Of a stretch of DNA of 64,000 nucleotides, positions 9,284-17,047 are shown one piece after another. Below the pieces are notes generated by a model, which was not told where the DNA came from, searched no databases, and saw only the letters and a program-made list of their open reading frames with translations. Position 1 is the stretch's first letter. Each line of letters starts with the position of its first letter. The stretch is from an uncultured Chloroflexota bacterium (lineage in GTDB: Bacteria; Chloroflexota; Anaerolineae; Anaerolineales; Anaerolineaceae), in assembly GCA_902786265.1 (NCBI GenBank), contig CADACE010000003.1, positions 159,332 to 223,331 on the forward strand, read 5' to 3'. The translations under genes were made by a program, and so were the position numbers.

Positions 9284-10477
9284 ATGGCACAGACATGGCA
9301 GCCGAACGCCGGCGATGATTATTATGATATTCCCCAGATCCTCAAACGTCTTGACTGGCTTGATGCCGAAAGGCGCAAGGATAAGGATGCGATATACCTG
9401 CTGCAGGAGCAGATCACCCAGCTGAAAAGTGAAAATCTCGCGCTGAAAAACGACATCAAAGATTTGCAGAAGGAAATCAGCGTTTATCCGAGTGTGTTCC
9501 CGCGTCTGGATCATCTCGAAGGGACGATTTCCCAAAACCGCGGCGAGCTGCAGATCATGATCGAGGAGAACAACAAAGCGCATACGCTCAAGGAAGCGGA
9601 GCTGGAAGGCAATCAGCGGACCGTTCAGGAATCCCTCAGCCGGGCTATTCTCGAGCTGCGCAAACAGGTCGAGCCGATCGGCGATATCAAGAAGGCCGTG
9701 CAGGCCCGTATGGATGACATCTTCACCGTCAACCGGAACGTCGAAGAACTGGCCCACCGCATCGAAAAAGTCGCGCTGGAGCGGGATGACTTCCTGCGTA
9801 TCCAGAAGACCAACGAAGAAAGCCGGAAGCAGGACATCAAACGCCTCACCGACATGCAGACGGAATTGAACGCCTACCGGAAACGCAACGAAGAAATGCG
9901 CACCAAGGTCGATATTTCCTCCGATTCCATCAAACGCATGGAGACCCGCATCAATGACGTTCTGAGCGGCGAAAATGAACGCCGTCAGCAGTGGCTCGCT
10001 TTTCAGGAAAAGATCAATATCGCGGATGTCAACCGGGAGAAGGAATGGGCCGAGTGGAAGGAATCCTTCGCCGAAGTCGTGGAGCGGGCTTCCTCCCTCG
10101 AAGGGCAGGTCCAGACGCTGGAAGCGACCAAGCGCTCCATCAAACGGTCCCAGGATATTCTCGATGAAGCCTCCGCCCGCTTTGACCGGCGCACGAATGA
10201 ACTGACCGAAATGCAGCGCCTCACGGAAGAAAGGTTCCATCAGGAATGGGCGAACTTCAAGGCGGAAGATCAGAAGCGCTGGATGAATTATTCGCTGGGA
10301 CAGGATGAGATCCAGTCCGATTATAAACGCTCGGTCGAGATGATCATGGAACGGCTGAACAAGCTGGAGGATACGGCCGTCAATACCTACGACGAAGCTG
10401 CCCAGCAGAATGAGATCCGCACCGGTCAGCTGCAGGAGCTCTATCAGCTGCTCCGCTCCTGGCTTGAGAAGAATTAG
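9284..10477 (+). CDS. Unknown cytoplasmic coiled-coil protein
   Basis: A 397-residue protein that is almost entirely heptad-rich, charged alpha-helix from about residue 40 to the end, with very few Cys or Pro residues. It opens with a short non-helical segment (MAQTWQPNAGDDYYDIPQ). No signal peptide, membrane segment or catalytic motif is seen, so it is probably a structural or scaffold protein such as a filament or chromosome/cell-division accessory. The start is the ATG after AGGAGAG (9270-9276). The long antisense open frame over this gene is a codon-bias shadow. Its promoter region carries a perfect palindrome. Function unknown. Confidence 0.8.
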   Translation: MAQTWQPNAGDDYYDIPQILKRLDWLDAERRKDKDAIYLLQEQITQLKSENLALKNDIKDLQKEISVYPSVFPRLDHLEGTISQNRGELQIMIEENNKAHTLKEAELEGNQRTVQESLSRAILELRKQVEPIGDIKKAVQARMDDIFTVNRNVEELAHRIEKVALERDDFLRIQKTNEESRKQDIKRLTDMQTELNAYRKRNEEMRTKVDISSDSIKRMETRINDVLSGENERRQQWLAFQEKINIADVNREKEWAEWKESFAEVVERASSLEGQVQTLEATKRSIKRSQDILDEASARFDRRTNELTEMQRLTEERFHQEWANFKAEDQKRWMNYSLGQDEIQSDYKRSVEMIMERLNKLEDTAVNTYDEAAQQNEIRTGQLQELYQLLRSWLEKN

Positions 10478-10555
10478 CGGCCGGTGACTGGCGGCTGGTT
10501 GTTTGGACGTCAATCAGGACAGTCCCATGAAGGGACAGTCCCACAGAACTTATAT

Positions 10556-10586
10556 GAAAAACGGGGCTGATTGGTATCAGCCCCGT
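10556..10586 (-). terminator. Intrinsic terminator of the tyrS operon
   Basis: On the minus strand, ACGGGGCTGAT and ATCAGCCCCGT form an 11-bp stem over an ACCA loop (10561-10586). A T-run follows, seen as A residues at 10556-10561 on the plus strand. It lies 22 bases past the tyrS stop. Confidence 0.85.
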
Positions 10587-10607
10587 ATCCTTTATTATTG
10601 ACTTGTA

Positions 10608-11885
10608 TTATATGGCCTTCACGAGGAAGTAATTCTTCTTGCCGCGGCGTAATACTAGATATTTTCCGTCGATGAAGTTGGAAATGCTCACGTTCATCGC
10701 GGCATCGGTAACACGGTTGTTGTTGACATAGATCCCGCCTTCCTGGATCCCGCGCCGTGCTTCTCCCTTGGATTTCAGGAAGCCGGTCCCCGTCAGGACG
10801 TCCACCACATTGATGCCGTCACCGCCGAATTGATCCGCCGGCATATCGAAGGACGGAACCTCCGAGAAGATGTCGTGGATATCTTCCGCCGTCAGTCCGA
10901 TGATATCGCCGCCGAACAGAGCCTGGCTGGCCTGCTGCGCGTTGGCGACCGCGGTTTCGCCGTGCATCATCCGGGTCATTTCGAGAGCGAGCGCCTTCTG
11001 CGCGGCACGCGCTTCCGGATGTTCGCGGGTTTCCGCTTCCAATCCGTTGATGGTTTCTTCATCAAAGAAAGTGAAGAATTTCAGGTAATGGATCACGTCG
11101 TTGTCGTCCGTGTTGAGCCAGAACTGGTAGAACTTATACGGAGAAGTCCGCTTGGGATCAAGCCAGACCGCGCCGCCGGCTGTCTTGCCGAATTTCGTGC
11201 CGTCGGATTTCTTGATGAGCGGGTAGGTGAGGCCGTAAACGGAATCGCCTGTCACCTTGCGGATCAGGTCTGAGCCGGCAGTGATGTTCCCCCACTGGTC
11301 AGATCCGCCGCACTGCAGTTCGCAGCCCATCTCTTTGTGCAGATGCAGGAAGTCAAAACTCTGCAGCAGCATGTAGCTGAATTCCGTGAAAGAAAGACCC
11401 GATTCGCGGTCCATGCGGTTCTTCACGGAGTCCTTGCTGAGCATGTAATTGATGGTGAAATATTTGCCCGTATCACGCAGAAAATCCAACATGGAAAGCT
11501 GGCCGAGCCAGTCCATGTTGTTGACGATCTTCGCCGGATTGGCCTTGACGTCGAAATCAAGGAAATGCGCCAGCTGCTTTTTGATGCAGTCCACATTGTG
11601 GAGCACTTCCTCACGGGAGAGCAGGTTCCGTTCAGCGGAACGGCCTGAAGGATCACCAATCATGCAGGTGCCGCCGCCGGCAAGCGCCAGAACATGATGC
11701 CCGTAGCGCTGGAAACGCGCCAGAGCGATCAGCGGGACCATATGCCCCACATGAAGACTGTCAGCCGTCGGATCAAAGCCGTTATACAGTGTGACGCTCT
11801 TTTCACCCAAAAGCTTTTCCACACCGTCAATTTGATCGTGGATCATCCCACGCCATTTCAATTCATCATAAATATTCATGCTCAT
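10608..11885 (-). CDS. tyrS: Tyrosyl-tRNA synthetase
   Basis: Class I aminoacyl-tRNA synthetase charging tRNA-Tyr with tyrosine. The HIGH-type motif appears as HVGH near residue 45, with the tyrosine-binding context YNGFDPTADSLHVGH. The KMSKS-type loop appears as KFGKT near residue 231. Residues ~355-425 form the C-terminal S4 RNA-binding domain (FLKSKGEARRGIQEGGIYVNN). The length of 425 is normal for TyrRS. The start is ATG 11885 or the in-frame ATG at 11879. It is last in a minus-strand run (scpB, rluB, GT2, tyrS), 44 bases after the GT2 stop, and no T-box leader fits in that gap. An intrinsic terminator follows. Confidence 0.95.
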   Translation of the reverse strand: MSMNIYDELKWRGMIHDQIDGVEKLLGEKSVTLYNGFDPTADSLHVGHMVPLIALARFQRYGHHVLALAGGGTCMIGDPSGRSAERNLLSREEVLHNVDCIKKQLAHFLDFDVKANPAKIVNNMDWLGQLSMLDFLRDTGKYFTINYMLSKDSVKNRMDRESGLSFTEFSYMLLQSFDFLHLHKEMGCELQCGGSDQWGNITAGSDLIRKVTGDSVYGLTYPLIKKSDGTKFGKTAGGAVWLDPKRTSPYKFYQFWLNTDDNDVIHYLKFFTFFDEETINGLEAETREHPEARAAQKALALEMTRMMHGETAVANAQQASQALFGGDIIGLTAEDIHDIFSEVPSFDMPADQFGGDGINVVDVLTGTGFLKSKGEARRGIQEGGIYVNNNRVTDAAMNVSISNFIDGKYLVLRRGKKNYFLVKAI

Positions 11886-11929
11886 TACTCTGAATACCTT
11901 TATCCTATAATCTCAGCAATTTGTTGTGT

Positions 11930-12646
11930 TTATAAATCTCTGTGCTGGAAACGCAGCGCGATCGTACGCCATGCTGCTTCCAGTGAGATCTTCAGGTTCA
12001 TCTTGGATTTGCCCATCGTGCGCTCCTGAAAATAAATCGGGATCTCCACGATCTTGAAGCCCATCTTTGACGCCACATAGTTCATTTCAACCTGGAACAC
12101 ATACCCGTTCGATTTGATCGTGTCCATCGGCATGGCAGCCAGTGTTCCTTTTTTCCAGAGCTTGTAGCCGCCGGTCACATCGCGGTTCGGCAGTCCGAGG
12201 ATCACGCGCGCATAGGCGTTGCCGAACCCGGAGAGCCATTTGCGGTAAAACGGCCAGTTCTCATCCAGCTTTCCGCCCTTGACATACCGCGAACCGATCA
12301 CCAGATCCGCATTGGCAAGCTCTTTGACCATGAGCGGAATTTTGTCGATCGGATGGGAAAAGTCCGCGTCCATTTGCCCGATATAATCCGCGCCTTCATC
12401 CATGGCCATTTTGAAGCCTTCTCTGTAGGCAGAGCCCAGCCCCATTTTGCCGGCACGATGCAGGCAATGGACCCGGTCATTATACTCTTTGCGCAGCTTT
12501 TCCGCTAAATCGCCGGTACCGTCCGGGCTGTTGTCATCAACGATCAGAATATGAATATCTTCCAGTGGAAGCGCAAGAACATCCTTCACCAGCTTCGGTA
12601 AATTTTCCGATTCATTATAAGTCGGGATGACCATTGTTATTTTCAT
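11930..12646 (-). CDS. Polyprenol-phosphate mannosyl/glycosyltransferase, GT2 DPM1-like
   Basis: Family 2 glycosyltransferase resembling dolichol/polyprenol-phosphate mannose synthase, which moves mannose from GDP-mannose to a lipid phosphate at the inner membrane face. It shows the N-terminal nucleotide-sugar fold (IPTYNESENLPKLV), the DDNSPDGT motif, a DxD-like metal site (GQMDADFSHP) and the C-terminal signature RTMGKSKMN. At 238 residues it is the short soluble form without membrane helices. Donor specificity is inferred. It sits between rluB and tyrS on the same strand. Such stand-alone DPM1 homologues are common in Actinobacteria, Chloroflexota and archaea. Confidence 0.85.
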   Translation of the reverse strand: MKITMVIPTYNESENLPKLVKDVLALPLEDIHILIVDDNSPDGTGDLAEKLRKEYNDRVHCLHRAGKMGLGSAYREGFKMAMDEGADYIGQMDADFSHPIDKIPLMVKELANADLVIGSRYVKGGKLDENWPFYRKWLSGFGNAYARVILGLPNRDVTGGYKLWKKGTLAAMPMDTIKSNGYVFQVEMNYVASKMGFKIVEIPIYFQERTMGKSKMNLKISLEAAWRTIALRFQHRDL

Positions 12647-12744
12647 ATCTTTTCCTCCAAAGCGGTTGTTTTACCCAACACCGTTCCATTATAATCGAAA
12701 TATGCGGCGGGAGCCAGAATTTAATAATATGCGTAATCTTTCGC

Positions 12745-13629
12745 TTACATTACCTTCTTTTTCACCGGTTTTGTGCTGCGCTTTTCATTTTCCTTCTTCC
12801 GGTCCGCCCGGCTTGTTTTATGCAGCGGTTTCTGCTCACCCGGCTTTCGGAATTTCTGCTGTTCTCCCAGCTTTGCATAAGCAACAGCCTGCTTTTCCGC
12901 ACGAGGCTTTCCGGAGACCAGTGCCCGCAGTGATTTTACCTGGTTCTCGTTCAGCTGCTTGTATTCACCGGATTTCAGGTCGCCTAATTCCAGTGTCCCG
13001 ATTCTGACACGGATCAGACGTACGATCGGAAGTCCGATCGTCTTCCCGATTTCCCGGATCTGGCGCTTTCTGCCCTCGGTCATGACGACCCGCAGCCATG
13101 CGCCTTTCCCGGAAAGTCCGCTGACCTGCACGTGAGCCGGTCCGGTTTTCTCGCCGTCTTCCAATATGACCCCGTGACGCCAGGCTTTCAGCTGCTTGTC
13201 ATCTGGCCGCTTGGCGACCAGGACCTGATATTCTTTTTCTTTCCCGTAACGCGGATGGGAAAGCTTATTCGCCAGATCACCGTCATTTGTCAGCAGGATC
13301 AGGCCTTCGCTTTCGAAATCCAGACGTCCGACAACAAACAGCCCGTCGGAATTCTCAACGATAGAAAATACGCTTCGTCTCGGGTCGGAGCTGTCACGAT
13401 CGGAAAGGACAAATCTCGGTTTATTCAGCATGATATATAATTTTTCCGGTTCCGTATACTGAATAACTGATCCGTCTACACGGATCGTATCTTTCGCAGG
13501 ATCCGCTTTGGAACCTAATTCCGCCACATTTCCGTTTACGGAGACCCTTCCCATCGTTATTAACTCTTCACATGCCCGTCTCGACCCAAATCCGCATCGC
13601 GATAATATTTTTTGTACCCGTTCTTCCAT
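12745..13629 (-). CDS. rluB: rRNA pseudouridine synthase, RsuA/RluB family
   Basis: Isomerises a uridine to pseudouridine in rRNA, most likely 23S helix 89 as in RluB/RluE-like enzymes. The N-terminal S4 domain (RVQKILSRCGFGSRRACEELI) is followed by the catalytic domain with GRLDFESEGLILLTNDG, which carries the active-site Asp. Residues ~230-294 form a Lys/Arg-rich tail that could bind RNA. The gene lies 37 bases after scpB, a pairing conserved in many bacteria. Exact target base is not determined from sequence. Confidence 0.9.
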   Translation of the reverse strand: MEERVQKILSRCGFGSRRACEELITMGRVSVNGNVAELGSKADPAKDTIRVDGSVIQYTEPEKLYIMLNKPRFVLSDRDSSDPRRSVFSIVENSDGLFVVGRLDFESEGLILLTNDGDLANKLSHPRYGKEKEYQVLVAKRPDDKQLKAWRHGVILEDGEKTGPAHVQVSGLSGKGAWLRVVMTEGRKRQIREIGKTIGLPIVRLIRVRIGTLELGDLKSGEYKQLNENQVKSLRALVSGKPRAEKQAVAYAKLGEQQKFRKPGEQKPLHKTSRADRKKENEKRSTKPVKKKVM

Positions 13630-13666
13630 AATTATTACTACTCCTCTTTATATATCTGAATGACTT

Positions 13667-14236
13667 TTATTCCTTCAGGATACTCATTTCTGTTTCTATT
13701 TCATCCCCGTTATTCGTTTCAAACGGCGGTAAATCACTCAATGACGAGAGCCCGAAATAGAGCAGGAATTCCTGCGTTGTCCCATACAGGATCGGACGTC
13801 CCGGTGTTTCTGCCCGTCCTGTTTCTTCTATCAGCCCGCGGGAAAGCAAACCCCGCAGGATATATTCACTGTTTACCCCGCGGATGCTGTCAATTGCCGG
13901 ACGGGACACCGGCTGACGATACGCAACGATCGTCAGGGTTTCCAAAGCCGCACGGCTGAGCTTCTGCGTCGCTTCCAACCCCAGGAAAGTCTCCACTGCC
14001 GAAGACGCTTCCGGTGCTGTGGTCAGCTGTACCTGTCCATCCATGAACTGCATCCGGATACCCGAGCCTCTCTTCTCATATCCGTTAGAAAGGGTCTGAC
14101 ACATTTCATGTATAACGCCAACTTTCAGCCCCATCGTTTCCGAAAGCCGCGTATACGAAACAGGAGCGGCAGCCGCGAAAAGGACCGCTTCCAATGCAGT
14201 TAATGATTCTTGTAAATTATATACAGTTTCTTCCAT
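13667..14236 (-). CDS. scpB: Segregation and condensation protein B
   Basis: Winged-helix partner that joins ScpA and SMC in the bacterial condensin. It has the tandem winged-helix pattern with conserved blocks LSRAALETLTIVAYRQPVSR and RGVNSEYILRGLLSRGLI, then the ScpB-typical GRPILYGTTQEFL. Its 189 residues are a normal size. It is the first gene of the minus-strand run leading to tyrS. scpA is not in the window next to it, although scpA and scpB are often adjacent. No Shine-Dalgarno sequence is apparent before the ATG at 14236, so start or initiation mode is slightly uncertain. Confidence 0.92.
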   Translation of the reverse strand: MEETVYNLQESLTALEAVLFAAAAPVSYTRLSETMGLKVGVIHEMCQTLSNGYEKRGSGIRMQFMDGQVQLTTAPEASSAVETFLGLEATQKLSRAALETLTIVAYRQPVSRPAIDSIRGVNSEYILRGLLSRGLIEETGRAETPGRPILYGTTQEFLLYFGLSSLSDLPPFETNNGDEIETEMSILKE

Positions 14237-14246
14237 TTTGTCATGC

Positions 14247-14291
14247 TATAATCTCATTAGTTTCCGTATGTTTCAACAATCGGAAACTAAT
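14247..14291 (+). promoter_or_regulatory. Extended -10 promoter and inverted repeat in the 5' leader
   Basis: TGCTATAAT (TATAAT at 14247-14252) forms an extended -10 element between the divergent scpB and the plus-strand envelope operon. It is directly followed by an 11-bp inverted repeat, ATTAGTTTCCG (14256-14266) and CGGAAACTAAT (14281-14291). The repeat falls at or just after the expected transcription start, so it could be an operator or a leader hairpin. Confidence 0.5.
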
Positions 14292-14328
14292 CTGTACCGG
14301 GTCTCGTATAAATCCCAGGGAGGTAATT

Positions 14329-14889
14329 ATGCATAAAACCCATTATTCTATTTTACCAATTTTTGCTGTATTTTTCAGCTTGTTTTTTGTTTGGAGTACA
14401 ACTTTTGCACAGACGTCAGAAAGAATCATGAATCAGCTGCAAGAAGTGGAAAATCTCCCGTCAGGATCCGTTTTTCAGATCACTCTCACGGATGAAGATG
14501 CCACTGAAGCCGCTTCTGAATATTTAATACAATATGAGGAAGAGATCCAAAATATGATCCAGCAGGCAGCCGGGATCAAGCTTGATTTTTCTGACCCCAA
14601 AATTGACTTTGATGAAGACCGGCTGGTCGTTTCGATCCGCGGAGGATTGGGATTTCTGAAGGTAACAGCGTCAGCCGGCGGAACCGTGTTGTGGGATGAA
14701 CAGTCACAGCAGCTGATCGTAAACGTTGATTCTGTTGATATTCCCATCATTTCCGTGGACCCCGCAACGATCAATGCCTACATTCAGGCTCCCATGAATG
14801 ATTTTATCCATGGAATGATGGAAGGCTATGAAGTAATTTCATTCAAGGTGTACGATGGTTTTGCTGTTTTGGAAGCTATGAAAAAATAA
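14329..14889 (+). CDS. Unknown secreted protein, first of two tandem paralogues
   Basis: A 186-residue protein with a clear signal peptide (MHKTHYSILPIFAVFFSLFF... cleaved near TTFAQ). The mature part has the pattern LPSGSVFQITLTDEDATEAASEYL, then alternating strands ending VDIPIISVDPATINAYIQ and a final ISFKVYDGFAVLEAMKK. The next gene encodes a protein with the same pattern but no signal peptide. The fold looks like a small beta-rich lipid- or ligand-binding domain, which is a guess. The start is the ATG after AGGGAGGT (14318-14325). It leads a three-gene operon with the lipoprotein at 15352, so an envelope role is likely. Family not recognised. Confidence 0.75.
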   Translation: MHKTHYSILPIFAVFFSLFFVWSTTFAQTSERIMNQLQEVENLPSGSVFQITLTDEDATEAASEYLIQYEEEIQNMIQQAAGIKLDFSDPKIDFDEDRLVVSIRGGLGFLKVTASAGGTVLWDEQSQQLIVNVDSVDIPIISVDPATINAYIQAPMNDFIHGMMEGYEVISFKVYDGFAVLEAMKK

Positions 14890-14904
14890 GAAAGGGAGAT
14901 ATTC

Positions 14905-15348
14905 ATGAATTTCTCAGATTTACCCTCAGGATTAACCATCAGATTGTCTCTCACAGACAGAGACGCAACCGCTTTTGCCGTGAAATATTTAGCTGAACAT
15001 AATAAGGAAATCAAAGAACTAATCCAGCAAAAGCTCAAATTCAATCCCGACATCACTGAACCGCAAATCCAGTTTGACCAGGATGAGATCCGACTTTCCG
15101 CGAAAGTCGGGATACGATTCATGAAAGCGAACGCCAGACTGACCGCATCCGTTTATTGGACAGGCAGCCGCGCTGAAGTCAATATCAAAACGCTCGAGCT
15201 TCCGATCATAACCCTTGACGCATCAAAGGCGAACAGCCTTATCCAGAAACCGATCGAAGATTTCGTCGGGCAGCTCCAGCAGGATTTCAACATCCTGTCA
15301 TTCACTGTCGAAGCAGGTTCGGTTACAATTGACGCGGTAAAAAAATAA
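14905..15348 (+). CDS. Unknown protein, leaderless paralogue of the preceding gene
   Basis: A 147-residue paralogue of the protein encoded at 14329. It shares LPSG-(x)-LTD(R/E)DAT near the N-terminus, a middle (I/K)xFDxDxxRLS-type strand pair, the ELPIITLDASKANSLIQKP block and the ending FTVEAGSVTIDAVKK. It starts directly at the mature domain with no signal peptide, so it would stay in the cytoplasm unless exported with a partner. It lies 15 bases after the first gene and 3 bases before the lipoprotein gene. An in-place tandem duplication followed by loss of the signal sequence is the simplest history. Function unknown. Confidence 0.72.
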   Translation: MNFSDLPSGLTIRLSLTDRDATAFAVKYLAEHNKEIKELIQQKLKFNPDITEPQIQFDQDEIRLSAKVGIRFMKANARLTASVYWTGSRAEVNIKTLELPIITLDASKANSLIQKPIEDFVGQLQQDFNILSFTVEAGSVTIDAVKK

Positions 15349-15351
15349 ACC

Positions 15352-16974
15352 ATGAAGCAAAATGGATCGTTTCCGAAAATGCTTTTGAAAAACCGCTGTA
15401 TTTTCCTCATAATTCTGGCCGGTCTGATATTATGCGGCTGTTCAGAGATCCGGAATTTCTATTCTCATGACGAAACACAGCTGCGTGATGTAAATATTTA
15501 CTGTGACAATATGCAGTACATCAGTAAAGTATCCGCCTCAGCCATCGTATCAGAAGCGCTCCGGACAGTCGGGATACAGGTAGGTGAAAAGGATATCGTA
15601 ACGCCTGCATTGCCGATGCCGATCCCGGCTGACGGAAACATCCGTGTCACACGTGTCACGACCGAAGACGTCACGACAGAACAAGTCATCCCTTTTCAAA
15701 GCCAGACAGTCCGCAATGAGTCGCTGCCTGACGGAGAGACCCGTATCATCCAACAGGGACAAAACGGAACACGCCAGACGATCACCCGTTACACCTATGA
15801 AGACGGAATACAAACGGCAAAATCCATTGTCTCCGTACTCACGATAAAAGAAGCTGTCCCGGAGATCCTCATGCGTGGTGCAAAAGCCGAATACGCTCCG
15901 ATAAAAATCAACGGACGGCTGATTTATATCTCCGGCGGAAACGCCTGGATGATGGAAGGCTCAACTGAAAACCGTACGCCATTGGTATCTACCGGAGACC
16001 TCGACGGAAGGATCCTCGACCTGTCCTCTGACGGACAATGGCTGCTGTTTTCCCGTACCGGACGTTCTACGGAAATCAACGGTTTATGGATGCTGAACCT
16101 CAGCGACTGGAACACCGAACCGATATCCATGCGTGTTTCCAATGTACTGCACTTTGCGTCCTGGCTCCCGGGCGATACACGCCGGATCATTTATTCCACA
16201 GTAGAGCCATCCGACCAGGCACCCGGATGGAAAGCGCTCAACGATCTGCGAATGCAGTTCGTCAGTGATACCGGGATGCTTCTGACCCAGGAAGAGATAC
16301 TCGAACCGGATGACAGCGGCACTTATCACTGGTGGGGGACAGAATTTTCCCTATCCGAAGATGCCCGGCAGCTGATATTTGCCACCCCGGAAAGTGTCGG
16401 TCTGATCGACAGACTGAGCGGTGAAAAGCAGGAATTGATCCGCTTCACCCCCTATGAAAAAACACGCAGCGACTGGGCATGGATCCCCGGCACCTGCTGG
16501 AACGTTGAAAGCACCGGTTTCTATTTCACCTTCCACGGAAAAACCACCGGAGATACGCAGACTTACGACCCGACGGACTACCACATCGCATTTTATGATT
16601 TGAGTTCCGGTGAAATGCATACGGTCATCGATAACGCCGGTCTTTTCTCTTACCCAATGGTTTCCCAAAAATTTTCCAACGGGAAATCCTATCTTACCTG
16701 GCTGCAGACAGAACTGCCTCAGCAGGTAGAATCCGAACGATACCGCATTATGATCAGTGATGAGGACGGAGAGAATCCCCGGATCATCTATCCTTCGCAG
16801 GGCAGCAGCGGATATATTACCCCGCAGCATCTTGTATGGTCGCCCGGAAATTCAGAGTCATCCGCATGGATCGCATTCCTGATCGACGGGAACATCTGGC
16901 TGGTAAATCCCTTTGCCGGTATATACAACCAGATCACATCCGACAACTCGGTCAGCAGATTTATCTGGGAGTGA
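15352..16974 (+). CDS. Lipoprotein with G5 domain and C-terminal beta-propeller-like repeats
   Basis: A 540-residue exported lipoprotein. An N-terminal hydrophobic stretch ends in the lipobox LILCGCSE, with Cys near residue 30. Residues ~70-165 match a G5 domain (EQVIPFQSQTVRNESLPDGE ... QTITRYTYEDG), a fold often found in cell-wall-associated proteins that bind glycans. The rest has repeated TolB/WD40-like strands such as LSSDGQWLLFSRTG, LSEDARQLIFATP and LVWSPGNSE, suggesting a six- to seven-bladed propeller. It is the last gene of the 14329 operon, followed by a strong terminator. The combination suggests an envelope-anchored binding protein. The domain call is good; ligand unknown. Confidence 0.82.
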   Translation: MKQNGSFPKMLLKNRCIFLIILAGLILCGCSEIRNFYSHDETQLRDVNIYCDNMQYISKVSASAIVSEALRTVGIQVGEKDIVTPALPMPIPADGNIRVTRVTTEDVTTEQVIPFQSQTVRNESLPDGETRIIQQGQNGTRQTITRYTYEDGIQTAKSIVSVLTIKEAVPEILMRGAKAEYAPIKINGRLIYISGGNAWMMEGSTENRTPLVSTGDLDGRILDLSSDGQWLLFSRTGRSTEINGLWMLNLSDWNTEPISMRVSNVLHFASWLPGDTRRIIYSTVEPSDQAPGWKALNDLRMQFVSDTGMLLTQEEILEPDDSGTYHWWGTEFSLSEDARQLIFATPESVGLIDRLSGEKQELIRFTPYEKTRSDWAWIPGTCWNVESTGFYFTFHGKTTGDTQTYDPTDYHIAFYDLSSGEMHTVIDNAGLFSYPMVSQKFSNGKSYLTWLQTELPQQVESERYRIMISDEDGENPRIIYPSQGSSGYITPQHLVWSPGNSESSAWIAFLIDGNIWLVNPFAGIYNQITSDNSVSRFIWE

Positions 16975-16990
16975 TCAAAAAATGCAAATG

Positions 16991-17025
16991 AAAACAGGGA
17001 GCCCGTTTTTGGACTCCCTGTTTTT
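16991..17025. terminator. Bidirectional intrinsic terminator
   Basis: AAAACAGGGAG (16991-17001) and CTCCCTGTTTTT (17014-17025) form a GC-centred stem with A/T runs on both sides. It serves the plus-strand lipoprotein operon and the converging minus-strand gnd gene. Confidence 0.85.
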
Positions 17026-17047
17026 CATTCTGATTGAAACCGGATCA

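Noticed and set aside
9179..10513. 444-codon open frame antisense to the coiled-coil gene
   Set aside because: It mirrors the codon bias of the plus-strand gene, has no start signals and reads as implausible hydrophobic/Phe-rich protein.
11886..11929. T-box riboswitch before tyrS
   Set aside because: The gap to the upstream gene is only 44 bases and contains no specifier-loop or antiterminator structure.
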